A stretch of DNA of 64,000 nt from a virus. Under the pieces are notes generated by a model, which searched no databases, was not told where the DNA came from, and saw nothing but the letters and a program-made list of their open reading frames with translations. Of the stretch, positions 34,943 through 44,036 are shown one piece after another. Every line of letters starts with the position of its first letter. The first letter of the stretch is position 1. The stretch is taken from positions 1 through 64,000 of the IMG/VR virus record IMGVR_UViG_3300025289_000025; one strand, 5' to 3'. The translations under genes were made by a program, and so were the position numbers.

Positions 34943-37908
34943 ACGTATTTCCCTTCTCTCAAAGACATTTGATGTTTAAGAATTCCACCAACAATTTGAG
35001 AAGCTATTTCAGAATTAGGGAATCTAGTTTTAACATCTCGTAATTGAATTCCATCTAGAATAAAAGTAAATATCATATCTTGCCCCAATCCTAGTAAAGC
35101 GTTAGCAGTTGAATATAATTCAATCGCATCTAACATAATAGGATCAGCGGGATTTGGTAAAAATTTAGTTTCAAATATATGCTTAGCCCTCATAGCCCAC
35201 TCCCGACAGAAATCATCTGGAGGAGTCCCAGGGGGAAAACGATTCATTCTATCTTTTATGATATGAATACAATCCCTCATGAATAGGAATTTCATCAAAT
35301 CCCGATCAGGGCATTCTTTGTAATCTCGAAGAAGCAAATCAATATTTCTGAGGAATCTTTCATTTCTGATTTTATCTGTTAAATACCCGTCATGACCAAT
35401 CCAAAAGTCTGGCATAATAATTCCCAAACCAAATCCCTTGTTCAATTCTAATTCGGGATGTTCATGAATCAAGCCAAAGAATTTGGCCCCCGTATTGTTT
35501 CTAAATAAGCGTGTAGGTAGGTCGGGCTTAAAAGGATTGGGGGGGTCTACGGACAAATGATGTTGTTGTATGCCATATCCGTTAAAGGGGTTCGCCCGAA
35601 GATATTTATTAACGTTTTCTGGATTGAGTAGAACTTCATCAGAGTCAATCCAAAGTATCCAATCTCCCTTTGCATCTTTGATGCTTAGGTTTCTGGCGGC
35701 TCCGAATCCTTCCTTGAGAGGGTCAATTCCTTTTAAAATCTTGGCCCCATATTTTTGAGCAATTTCTTTGGTGCTATCATTAGTTTTCGGATCTACTGCA
35801 ATAATGATTTCGTCGGCTATTTTAGAAACAGATTTCAAACATCTATGAAGCATATCTTCTGCATTATATGCTATCATACAAACTGAGAGAGTTTCCTTTG
35901 GAGCTTGCCATACCATCTTTCTTTCAAAATTAACACGGTTAGTCGGAATGCTAGAATCCTTAGTATATGAGATAAAGTGGTGCCCAATAACTTCTCCAGA
36001 ATTGATTCTTCCCGTAGATCTAAAGAAAACTTTGATATCTTTTTTCTCACTAAACATATCCAAAATGTCGTTCATTTCGTAATGGCGAACGTGGCATCTA
36101 TGGGGGAAGGTATAGTATGATAAATATTCCCAAGGTCCATATGGAACTGTCAAGTAAATAGTTCCCCCTTCTTTGCATAAAGTTTCTAATTGATCAATAA
36201 GATGATAGGGGTCAATAACATGTTCTAATACTTCATTGCAAAATACTAAGTCAAAAGTCCCCCCGCCTATTTCTAATATTTTTTCTATAGGATGAGAGGT
36301 CATTTCATCTGTAGATATGAATTTAATATTTTTATGCTCAGAATATTTTTCTTTGCATTTGTTAGCAGTATCAATAGTTTTTCTAGTTATATCTAGCCCC
36401 AAAAATTGACTATCTGGGAAAAGATTTGCCATTCTAATGGTTTGATGCCCAATCCAGCAGCCGTAATCAAGGACTTTTTCATACGGACCAGAAGTTTCCA
36501 AAAACTCTTTCATAATCAACCATCGTGGCTCACTTCCGCTAGTTTCAAAGTGACTAACTTTGGCCCCTTCATGCTTTGTTCCCTCTATAGGAGCATCTAC
36601 TTTTTTATATTGTTCTCTATATGTTTCAGGAGATTCCATAAAAGAGAAATTATCATGGATATATTTAACATCATTCTTTACCAAATTGAGATTATGGCAT
36701 TCTCTTTCAAAATGTACGGCAACCCCATTTTCTTTTGCTTCTATAATATTACACATTTCAATATCAGAATTTTTAAAGAAATGCTTATACAATCTAGCGG
36801 GGTTACTTGATTTTTTTCTCATAATTTTATCAGATATATTTAACAATCGATCTGCTACAGGCCCCCAAATCAATGTTTTCCCGTGTTCCATACCCGCTAT
36901 GGACATGTTTTTAGTAATAGAGGGCTTATTTAAAAGTTCTTCAATAACTTTAATAAATTCATTTTGGCAAGCCTCCGTAGAAGCTAGTCCAAAATCAGTA
37001 GTATTGATAAATTTAGTGGCACCAGGATGAAGAGTTTCTACCAATGCGGCGGTTGGAGTCGTAATGAAAGGAAGTCCGCAAGCTTGGGCTTCGATAGCAC
37101 TAATGCAAGAAATCTCATCAAACTCTGTGGGGTAAACGTAAGCCCAAGAACGAGAATATAAATCATATAATTGAGCTTTTGTTAAAGATCCCAGTAATTG
37201 AACGTTGGGAAGTGCTTTGCACCTTTCCCAAAGATGTTCGTAATATGCTCTTATCCCCGGAACGGTATTGTCATAGTGGGCTACCATAAGTTTTACAGAG
37301 ATTTCTTTCTTGAGAAATTTTTCCATAATTCCATTTTCTTTGACAAGATTTTCCAGACCTCGTTCTGGTCTAGCACAGTAGACCATTTGCCCTAAACTTC
37401 TGACGGAATTGAGTCCGTCAGGAATCAAGGAAACGTCTATCCCATTTCTGATCACTTCAATTGCTTCTTCGGGGATTTCATAAATTTCTTTATATTGATT
37501 CTTTTGAAATTGAGACATAAGAAGAACGCGATCAACTTGAGTTAAAATTCCCCTCATATTTGGGGCAGTTCTTTTGAGAGCGAGGTCATGGCACCATAAA
37601 TAACAAGTTTTAGCATTATGGGGGGTTTGAAGAATACCAAAATCTCTGGATACGATGAGCATATCTATATCTGAATGAGACATTAATTCTTGACCTTGTT
37701 GTAGGGGGATGTACATTACCCCCCTGATTCCCATTGGAGCATCGCAAGGACTCAGAACTACCACCCTATTTCTTCCGCCAAAAGCATCTTTTTTAGAAGC
37801 AAAGGATTCTGCTAATTGAATAGCGGCGGTTTCTGATCCCCCTAATGAGCTTTTGGCCAAGGTGTTGCCATCGTGTTTCATTCCGGGGGAAACAATGATA
37901 ATATTCAT
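34939..37908 (-). CDS. GT4 glycosyltransferase - methyltransferase - GT2 glycosyltransferase fusion
   Basis: A 989-residue enzyme with three parts. Residues about 1-370 are a GT-B (GT4) transferase: NGIDVSLIPDG, WAYVYPTEFDEISCISAIEAQACGLP. Residues about 465-620 are a class I methyltransferase: VLDYGCWIGHQTIRMA and DLVFCNEVLEHV. From about residue 670 a GT2 domain follows: LSVCMIAYNAEDMLHRCLKS, then WILWIDSDEVL as the DxD site. The ATG at 37908 has AGGAG seven bases upstream and overlaps the previous stop as TGATG. It could build and methylate a two-sugar unit. Acceptor unknown. Confidence 0.87.
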   Translation of the reverse strand: MNIIIVSPGMKHDGNTLAKSSLGGSETAAIQLAESFASKKDAFGGRNRVVVLSPCDAPMGIRGVMYIPLQQGQELMSHSDIDMLIVSRDFGILQTPHNAKTCYLWCHDLALKRTAPNMRGILTQVDRVLLMSQFQKNQYKEIYEIPEEAIEVIRNGIDVSLIPDGLNSVRSLGQMVYCARPERGLENLVKENGIMEKFLKKEISVKLMVAHYDNTVPGIRAYYEHLWERCKALPNVQLLGSLTKAQLYDLYSRSWAYVYPTEFDEISCISAIEAQACGLPFITTPTAALVETLHPGATKFINTTDFGLASTEACQNEFIKVIEELLNKPSITKNMSIAGMEHGKTLIWGPVADRLLNISDKIMRKKSSNPARLYKHFFKNSDIEMCNIIEAKENGVAVHFERECHNLNLVKNDVKYIHDNFSFMESPETYREQYKKVDAPIEGTKHEGAKVSHFETSGSEPRWLIMKEFLETSGPYEKVLDYGCWIGHQTIRMANLFPDSQFLGLDITRKTIDTANKCKEKYSEHKNIKFISTDEMTSHPIEKILEIGGGTFDLVFCNEVLEHVIDPYHLIDQLETLCKEGGTIYLTVPYGPWEYLSYYTFPHRCHVRHYEMNDILDMFSEKKDIKVFFRSTGRINSGEVIGHHFISYTKDSSIPTNRVNFERKMVWQAPKETLSVCMIAYNAEDMLHRCLKSVSKIADEIIIAVDPKTNDSTKEIAQKYGAKILKGIDPLKEGFGAARNLSIKDAKGDWILWIDSDEVLLNPENVNKYLRANPFNGYGIQQHHLSVDPPNPFKPDLPTRLFRNNTGAKFFGLIHEHPELELNKGFGLGIIMPDFWIGHDGYLTDKIRNERFLRNIDLLLRDYKECPDRDLMKFLFMRDCIHIIKDRMNRFPPGTPPDDFCREWAMRAKHIFETKFLPNPADPIMLDAIELYSTANALLGLGQDMIFTFILDGIQLRDVKTRFPNSEIASQIVGGILKHQMSLREGKYV

Positions 37909-38144
37909 CAGCAATCTCCTATGATAGTACGAATATTCTTTTTATTTGTTCGAATAATCTCAATAAGAGCATCTATTATGAAATATGGACTAGCAACCAT
38001 TGGTTTGGCGGTATCTTGGGGAACTGCCGAATGTATAGGGCATTTATACCATCTGGTTCGGGGACAAGTACATTTTATTTTACTCTCATTGCAAACACAA
38101 GAAAGATTTCTACAAATTGAGCACTCGCTATCAGGAGTTTTCAT
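37908..38144 (-). CDS. Cysteine-rich small protein
   Basis: A 78-residue protein with nine cysteines, eight of them within its first 35 residues (CSIC, CVC, CTC, CPIH), probably binding one or two zinc ions. The C-terminal half is a helix. It is translationally coupled on both sides, to a small basic protein upstream and the glycosyltransferase fusion downstream. Function unknown. Confidence 0.6.
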   Translation of the reverse strand: MKTPDSECSICRNLSCVCNESKIKCTCPRTRWYKCPIHSAVPQDTAKPMVASPYFIIDALIEIIRTNKKNIRTIIGDC

Positions 38145-38287
38145 TTTGTCTCTTTCTTACTATCTTGGTATGCCTTTCTTGTTCCCTGCCAATACATTGA
38201 TCCATCCGCTCGTCTAGTTCTATGAGAGCCTCCAGGAAAATCTTTAGCTGCTTGTTTACGAAGTCTTTTTGCAACTGTTCTTCTCAT
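38141..38287 (-). CDS. Small basic protein
   Basis: A 48-residue, strongly basic protein (MRRTVAKRLRKQAAKD start). AAGGGAT lies before the ATG, and its TGA overlaps the next ATG. Overlaps of this kind suggest real translation. It overlaps the end of the gene upstream by 32 bases in another frame. Could be a nucleic-acid-binding protein; no family is recognised. Confidence 0.5.
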   Translation of the reverse strand: MRRTVAKRLRKQAAKDFPGGSHRTRRADGSMYWQGTRKAYQDSKKETK

Positions 38288-38435
38288 TTTTATCCCTTTC
38301 ATTTATTAGATGTTTCCCACTACAACCTCGTAATTTATAAACATCTGGATCTATTTCTATACAAATTGGTTTATAGTCGATACAGCCTAGAATAATCTTA
38401 CAATAACAATTATCTCCATAGCATATATATTCCAT
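38256..38435 (-). CDS. Small cysteine-rich protein
   Basis: A 59-residue protein with several cysteines near the start (CYGDNCYCK, then GCIDYKPIC). The ATG overlaps the TAA of the upstream radical SAM gene. The coupling supports it; the overlap with the following basic protein weakens the case slightly. Function unknown. Confidence 0.45.
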   Translation of the reverse strand: MEYICYGDNCYCKIILGCIDYKPICIEIDPDVYKLRGCSGKHLINERDKNEKNSCKKTS

Positions 38436-39157
38436 TATTTTACCCTGGCCATTCCTTCAGGAACATCTTCATGGCAAGTATTGCATTGAATATATGGTGT
38501 ATGAATAATCTCTAAAGAATCGTCCCATACTGTTCCCAAAATCCCCCTAGAGTAGGCATCTTGGCAACAACGTGTTATATCTCCATTACTCATAACCATT
38601 ACTTGCCCATTTTTAAGCCATGGGCAAAGGACTCTAGATCTGTAATCTTCTGGAGTCCAGTTTATCAGTCCCCCCCAATTATTCGGTCTTATGATAGCAT
38701 CTCGGGAATACCCAAATTGGACTTTAGGATATTCTAAACGCAATTTATTAAATAGTCCTACTGTTTTCATAGCTATAAACGCATCATGATCCGTAACATC
38801 TATTGCATCTATTCCCGCATCAAGAATTTTACGGATTAATTCTTCGTCTGCCAAAATTCCATTTGTATTGGTACGGAGGCAGAGATACCGAGGCATTATG
38901 GTTCGACAACGTTTAACCATTTCAATATATCGGGGGTGTAGAAAAGGCTCCCCCACCCCAAATAAATTGAGTTCTCTTTGGGTTCCTTTTTTAACAAATA
39001 TTTCAAGTAATTTGAGAGTTTGTTCAAAGGTGGGCCATTCCATCAATCCAACTGGCCTATGCTCCCCTTGACCAGAACAGGGACAATATGGACAAGATAG
39101 GTTACAAATTGAAGAAACTTCTAAATTTTTGATACATCCTATTTTTTGATAAATCAA
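38435..39157 (-). CDS. Radical SAM protein with SPASM-like C-terminus
   Basis: A 240-residue enzyme. SICNLSCPYCPC gives the CxxxCxxC that holds the 4Fe-4S cluster and SAM. GVGEPFLHPR and LRTNTNGIL are typical core motifs. The C-terminus has extra cysteines (VLCPW, TRCCQDAY, QCNTC), as in SPASM domains that hold a second cluster. SPASM enzymes often modify peptides, or act in cofactor or sugar chemistry. It lies between a DNA-binding protein gene and the glycosyltransferase fusion, so a link to surface modification is possible. Confidence 0.85.
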   Translation of the reverse strand: MIYQKIGCIKNLEVSSICNLSCPYCPCSGQGEHRPVGLMEWPTFEQTLKLLEIFVKKGTQRELNLFGVGEPFLHPRYIEMVKRCRTIMPRYLCLRTNTNGILADEELIRKILDAGIDAIDVTDHDAFIAMKTVGLFNKLRLEYPKVQFGYSRDAIIRPNNWGGLINWTPEDYRSRVLCPWLKNGQVMVMSNGDITRCCQDAYSRGILGTVWDDSLEIIHTPYIQCNTCHEDVPEGMARVK

Positions 39158-39846
39158 AGTAGTCCTAACGAATCTTCAGTATTGTTTGCAGCATAATTTT
39201 CTTTACTAATCAAAATTCCGGCTTTCTCCATTCGGATTTTGAGTGCTCTCTCTGTCACCCCCAATTCATTTGCCATTGCTTCTGGAGACATTTTCTTTTT
39301 TATATAATATGCAGCAGCTTCCCTCAAATTTTTAAATCCTTTTTCAGTTAAAATTTTATTCCATTTTTCTTTAACGTCTGTTTTGGTAAAACCATCTTCA
39401 TCTCGGTGGGAGGGTCTTTTCCCCTTTATTAATTCCCTCATCGGAAGACTTCTATCCCCATCCATTCTTATTCTTAGATACTCTATGGTTCTAGTAGTTA
39501 CCCCCAACTCCATTGCCATTTCCGTATTTGTATATTTTTTCTTATATGTTTCCATTAAATCATCTATATCTTTAAACCCTTTAATTTGAGCAACAGAACC
39601 CCATTTATTCCAAAAGGAAGTGGGCATATCGTATGGGACGGTCAAATATGGTCTTAGAGATGCATAAACTGTGTTGGACTCCACTTCTATATCTTTTAAC
39701 AACAACCATTGGTGGAGCGTTCGAAACGTACCCCCTTTGGTAATCCAGTCATTTACGAAGATGGATATGCCTTCGTGCCCTTCTTTTAAAATTAATTCTT
39801 CAAATTTGCGAATGAATGGACGATGTTTAGATTTTATTCTAGACAT
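39154..39846 (-). CDS. Protein with two helix-turn-helix motifs
   Basis: A 230-residue protein with two similar segments, TNTEMAMELGVTTRTIEYLR (about 107-126) and SPEAMANELGVTERALKIRM (about 192-211), each a helix-turn-helix. It is likely a DNA-binding regulator or a recruited replication accessory. It overlaps the genes on both sides by four to eight bases and so is part of the recombination operon. Family not recognised. Confidence 0.6.
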   Translation of the reverse strand: MSRIKSKHRPFIRKFEELILKEGHEGISIFVNDWITKGGTFRTLHQWLLLKDIEVESNTVYASLRPYLTVPYDMPTSFWNKWGSVAQIKGFKDIDDLMETYKKKYTNTEMAMELGVTTRTIEYLRIRMDGDRSLPMRELIKGKRPSHRDEDGFTKTDVKEKWNKILTEKGFKNLREAAAYYIKKKMSPEAMANELGVTERALKIRMEKAGILISKENYAANNTEDSLGLL

Positions 39847-41758
39847 GGATTATACTTTCTCCCCCTTCTTTTATTACCAATATTCTACAATCGAAACGAT
39901 CTCTAAGTAAAGCATCATGATCGGTAACTAAAACTGCTTTTCCGTCATTTTCTGCTAAATAAGTAAATGTATCGAAGTTCGACTCTTTGCCCAAGTCATC
40001 GAGGGAATCATTCGGTTCATCGAAAGCGATGAAAGAAAAGTCTACGGAACACCCTTCTTTTATAAATTGAGAAAGTGCTCGGGAGATAGACAACCTAATT
40101 TTCTGTCTTTCTCCACCACTATACATTTCATAGGAAACTTCATCTCCGTTACTATCTACAATAGCAATATGAAATTCATCTTTAATGGTTCCTGATCTAG
40201 TTTCCCTTTCTGTGGCCATAATAATATTTAATTCGGAACTGTACTCTGATAGGTGGTGCTGGGCCAGGGATTCCAATTGGGATATCATAGAATCAAACAA
40301 CATCATTCGAATCTTCTTGAACCCGTCTACCCAGAAATCAAAATATTTCTTTTTATCAAGTAAACCATTTTTAGTTTCATTCATTCCACGGATCTTTGAC
40401 CCTAATTCCCTTATTTGCTTTTTCCTATTTTCCTCCATTTCTAGATAAGGATTAATTTCTTCAGATTTTTTTAGCATATCATTTTTCAAATTAGTTATTG
40501 TAATTACTGAAGCGGATATAGTAGATTCCCCATCAGCTTGGGCATGGGATAATTCTACTTTCAAATCTCGTATGGAATCTTTAATCGTATCCAATTCCCT
40601 AATTTTTTTATCAATTTCATCTACCAATGATTTACTAACTTTTAGTTGATCTCTTAAACTTCTTTCCTTATCGGGAATAGTATCCCACTCTGATTTTATT
40701 CCCATTGCCTCTAATCCTAATTGATTTATTCGGGATTGGAGATATGACCCTGTAATGGTTTGGGCACAAAATGGACAAGGGCCTTCTCCCTGTTTTGTAA
40801 GAGTTTGAATTTCATTATTTATTTCATTCATATCTATTTTCAAATTATCTCTACGAAATACAAGAGCATTTAAATCTGACTGAATATTGTTAGTTCTATC
40901 GGATGCCTCTTGTTTAGTGCCGGTTTCTTTTATCAAAATATTTTTACTATTTTCAAAATGGGCTATCTTCAATTTAATTTTATTTGTTTTTTCGTCTATT
41001 CTAAGTTGAATGCTATTTAATTCATTCTCTTCTTCAACTAAACTTTCTTTCCAAGATGAAATACTGGCCACTCTTTCGGATTCAAAAGTATCTATATTGA
41101 TTTTGTATGAGGTAGATCGGACCCCAGTTAACTCTCCTTCTTTATTTCCAATAGATTTATCTAATTCAAGCACCAAGGACTGTAATGATTTTGCCGATTC
41201 CCCCGCCTTCAGACTACTGGACACATATTTGTCTAGACCCCTAACATCTGTTAAAATTTTGGCACGTTCTGCAGGTTTTAGATCTGGGAAATTATTGAAA
41301 TCCCTTCCGAACATTACAGCGCATTGAAAAGAAATGAAATTTATTTGTAATACTTTTTCTAATTCATTTTGCTTAACTTGGTATGTTGCATTTTTAAATA
41401 ATTCTGTTTCTTCTTTCCAAATTTTCAAATTGGGTGTTTTCTTTCGTTCAATAGTTCTCTCTGTTTTATACATAACGGAATCTGCTGTAAATACAGTTTG
41501 AATCAGGGCTTGTTTTTCTTTTTTATGTATAATTTCATCCTTATACCGATTTTTTCGGCAAAGTTCCCCAAACCACCCATAACAAAAACTTTCTAGTAAC
41601 GTCGATTTTCCACTTCCATTTGATTGACTCTTCTCGTCATCCAAATTCCTTCCGTCTATTTGGATGGTTTTTCCTTCATAATTGGCCATGGAAAATTCGA
41701 ATGTTTTACGGAAAGACATGAATCCTTTTCCACTTATAGATATTAATCGAATTAGCAT
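39839..41758 (-). CDS. SbcC/Rad50-like ATPase (T4 gp46-like)
   Basis: A 639-residue SMC-type subunit of a nuclease complex that trims DNA ends for recombination. Walker A is SNGSGKSTL near residue 46. Two long coiled coils flank a zinc hook, CPFC, at about residue 328. The ABC signature YSGGERQKIRLSIS and Walker B FIAFDEPNDSLDD lie near the C-terminus. Its SbcD partner is encoded just upstream, with one small gene between. Confidence 0.93.
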   Translation of the reverse strand: MLIRLISISGKGFMSFRKTFEFSMANYEGKTIQIDGRNLDDEKSQSNGSGKSTLLESFCYGWFGELCRKNRYKDEIIHKKEKQALIQTVFTADSVMYKTERTIERKKTPNLKIWKEETELFKNATYQVKQNELEKVLQINFISFQCAVMFGRDFNNFPDLKPAERAKILTDVRGLDKYVSSSLKAGESAKSLQSLVLELDKSIGNKEGELTGVRSTSYKINIDTFESERVASISSWKESLVEEENELNSIQLRIDEKTNKIKLKIAHFENSKNILIKETGTKQEASDRTNNIQSDLNALVFRRDNLKIDMNEINNEIQTLTKQGEGPCPFCAQTITGSYLQSRINQLGLEAMGIKSEWDTIPDKERSLRDQLKVSKSLVDEIDKKIRELDTIKDSIRDLKVELSHAQADGESTISASVITITNLKNDMLKKSEEINPYLEMEENRKKQIRELGSKIRGMNETKNGLLDKKKYFDFWVDGFKKIRMMLFDSMISQLESLAQHHLSEYSSELNIIMATERETRSGTIKDEFHIAIVDSNGDEVSYEMYSGGERQKIRLSISRALSQFIKEGCSVDFSFIAFDEPNDSLDDLGKESNFDTFTYLAENDGKAVLVTDHDALLRDRFDCRILVIKEGGESIIHV

Positions 41759-41759
41759 A

Positions 41760-42020
41760 TCATCTCCGTCTTTTTGGGTTTGCAGAGGGAATCAAACTCC
41801 ATAAAAACTTTTGCGAATGAACTTTACAAGAAAAAACAATCATTTCACTTTCCATTTTTTTCCTCACTTCATTTTCATATTCATCAATACGTTTTGACAT
41901 TAAAATTATGGATGTAATTTCCTTTTTGTGGTTTTCATTTACTTTCACTTTTTTGAAAGGCACTGGGGATACTTCAACAATGATTTCCCTTTTTCTCTTT
42001 ATTAAAAGAGGCCGTCTCAT
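41760..42020 (-). CDS. Small basic hypothetical protein
   Basis: An 86-residue basic protein between the SbcD and SbcC genes. It overlaps the end of SbcD by four bases and ends one base before SbcC, so it is in the same operon. Ends PKRRR. No domain recognised. Confidence 0.55.
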   Translation of the reverse strand: MRRPLLIKRKREIIVEVSPVPFKKVKVNENHKKEITSIILMSKRIDEYENEVRKKMESEMIVFSCKVHSQKFLWSLIPSANPKRRR

Positions 42021-43102
42021 TTGAATAATTCAATGCCCACCCGGATAAGATCCACTTGGTTTAGCCCAGATCCTTCAATGTTATTTTGAACATATAAATT
42101 TATGATAGAATCATCATCCTCTACCATTTCAGGAGGAATTTGAGATTGATGATGACGAATAATATTTACTTGGAAGGAAATTCCCCTAGCACCCGCACCT
42201 TGTAATTTAAATCGAATATCATTTTTGATTTCTGGACCCCATTGGGAGGTTGGAACATCCCCGACCACTCTGATATAATTGCCTTCCAAGTTGGTTGCTT
42301 TATCCCACTGGTCAGGAAACGATCTAACATCCAATGATTTGAACTCTGGGTATTTAAGTTTAATTGGGGCAAGTTTTTTGGTTTTAGAATTGAGTAACCA
42401 AATAAATCGGTTCTGCCCTTCGTCAGAAAATCGTATTTGATAAGGGCTTCCAACATATTGGACTTGCCCAATTGCCTGGCACTTATGAACATGGCCCGAG
42501 ATGTAGAGTGTTTTGGGGTTGAAAAAATATGAATCCATTCTTCCGGGTATTTCTCTTCCAGTTTCATAAGTTACTCCGGGGATTTCTTGATGAAAAAATA
42601 CTATGTCGGGATTTTGAGAATTTATTCCTTTCAAATCTGTTAGGAAATCTTCAAATTTTCTTTCATAAGGAATAAATCCAATTTTTACTCCGTCTATTCT
42701 AGTAATCATTTGAGTTAACGTTATCAAACAAAGATCAAATAATTTAGCAATTGGATATTTGGGCAAGTTGAAATCGTGATTACCGAGTAACGCTGTATGT
42801 AGAACTTCTCCTTTTTCTATTTCTGATAACATTTTGTTACATTCAATAAGTAAGTGGGAGGGAACTTTATCTTTAAGCTCAAATAAATCTCCGAGGGAAT
42901 AAACCCATTTAATTTCAGGATGACTTCGTAAAATATCTATGATTTGTTGAAGAATATTTAGTCCTTCTACTAAACGAGAATTTAGTCCTGTTTTTTTATC
43001 AACTTGTTCGAACTCTTTACGTTCATGAAGATGAAGATCAGAAAATATGAGCGAGTCTGGTTGAATGTCGAATGGGGAATGTGGTCTAAGTAGTTTTCTC
43101 AA
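42017..43102 (-). CDS. SbcD/Mre11-like nuclease (T4 gp47-like)
   Basis: A 361-residue metallophosphoesterase. The metal-binding motifs appear in order: FSDLHLH, SLGDLFE, LLGNHDF, FFHQE, and SGHVHK. This is the nuclease partner of SbcC. The C-terminal third is the cap and partner-binding region. It overlaps the resolvase upstream by four bases. Confidence 0.93.
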   Translation of the reverse strand: MRKLLRPHSPFDIQPDSLIFSDLHLHERKEFEQVDKKTGLNSRLVEGLNILQQIIDILRSHPEIKWVYSLGDLFELKDKVPSHLLIECNKMLSEIEKGEVLHTALLGNHDFNLPKYPIAKLFDLCLITLTQMITRIDGVKIGFIPYERKFEDFLTDLKGINSQNPDIVFFHQEIPGVTYETGREIPGRMDSYFFNPKTLYISGHVHKCQAIGQVQYVGSPYQIRFSDEGQNRFIWLLNSKTKKLAPIKLKYPEFKSLDVRSFPDQWDKATNLEGNYIRVVGDVPTSQWGPEIKNDIRFKLQGAGARGISFQVNIIRHHQSQIPPEMVEDDDSIINLYVQNNIEGSGLNQVDLIRVGIELFK

Positions 43103-43587
43103 TTTCTGACCCTCTGTTTAATTTTTGGATTCAAAAATTGAAATCCATATCTTGCTAAGACGTATGCATCGCATAAATTATCATCATCGAAATCTACCCC
43201 AAATTTCTTGTGCACTGATAAAAGCATAAGGTCTTTTTTTGAATTTCCTTTTCCAGTTACAAATTTTTTTAATACAGTTGGAGGAACGATGATAAAAGGA
43301 TAATTCGCCATAAATAAATCTCGTTTTATTATTCCTGCAAGCTCTCCTAATTGAAATATACTGATTGTTTTGGTGATACCAAAAGCAGGACCTTCTATCA
43401 TTATTAGATCAGGTTTAATCTTACCGACGGATAATCCAATACTAATTGCTATTTTTGTTAATCTTGGTGTATTTTCCTCTTTGGAAGAAGATGTTATGAG
43501 TCGTTGTTCTACTATTCTCCAATTATTATCTACGGCTACCAATCCAGTTGCACATAATGATAAATCTAGCCCCATCACTATACTCAT
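43099..43587 (-). CDS. RuvC-like Holliday junction resolvase
   Basis: A 162-residue protein from the chosen ATG. MGLDLSLCATG (first acidic residue), LIMIEGPAFG (glutamate) and DDDNLCDAYVLAR (C-terminal acidic pair) are the RuvC-fold catalytic motifs. It would cut branched DNA before packaging. A frame extending 18 codons upstream overlaps the previous gene, so the ATG eight bases after that gene's stop is preferred. Confidence 0.85.
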   Translation of the reverse strand: MSIVMGLDLSLCATGLVAVDNNWRIVEQRLITSSSKEENTPRLTKIAISIGLSVGKIKPDLIMIEGPAFGITKTISIFQLGELAGIIKRDLFMANYPFIIVPPTVLKKFVTGKGNSKKDLMLLSVHKKFGVDFDDDNLCDAYVLARYGFQFLNPKIKQRVRN

Positions 43588-43594
43588 GGGTTTT

Positions 43595-44035
43595 TCATCC
43601 TCTCTGACTTCCAAAGAATTCAACCAAAACAACTTCACCATCCAATGATTTAGCCGTTAGTTCTTTTCCGGGGAAATATTTCAATTTAATTATAGACCAA
43701 AATAATCCCCGTATAGATTTCAAAGCCTCCGTTTTCCATCTTACTTCTTCTTCTCTTCTTTTTGATTCTGTTACGGTATGACTAGTTATATCTAATTTTA
43801 TCGTATTAATTTGATCTACTATTATATCTGATATGGAAAACATCAGTTTTTTCCAACCAGATAATTGCAATAAAATTATTTCTTGAGGTTGAACGGGGGT
43901 TCCTTTATATTTCCAATTTGGTAATTGTAAAAGTATGGCTGATCCGAATAGCTCTTTAGTCAAATGGGTTAAAAATAATTCCCATCGTTTTTCTTCAACG
44001 TTAGGACTTAAATTGACGACCTTATTTTCATTCAT
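43595..44035 (-). CDS. Hypothetical protein between RecA and RuvC
   Basis: A 146-residue protein, alpha/beta in appearance, with WELFLTHLTKELFGSAILLQ and VQPQEIILLQLSGWKKL segments. The ATG at 44035 has TAGGAATT upstream and overlaps the RecA stop. Its place among recombination genes suggests a role there, but no family is recognised. Confidence 0.6.
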   Translation of the reverse strand: MNENKVVNLSPNVEEKRWELFLTHLTKELFGSAILLQLPNWKYKGTPVQPQEIILLQLSGWKKLMFSISDIIVDQINTIKLDITSHTVTESKRREEEVRWKTEALKSIRGLFWSIIKLKYFPGKELTAKSLDGEVVLVEFFGSQRG

Positions 44036-44036
44036 A

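Noticed and set aside
42166-42567. 133-codon open frame inside the SbcD gene
   Set aside because: It lies on the same strand in another frame within a well-supported gene, without its own ribosome site or family.
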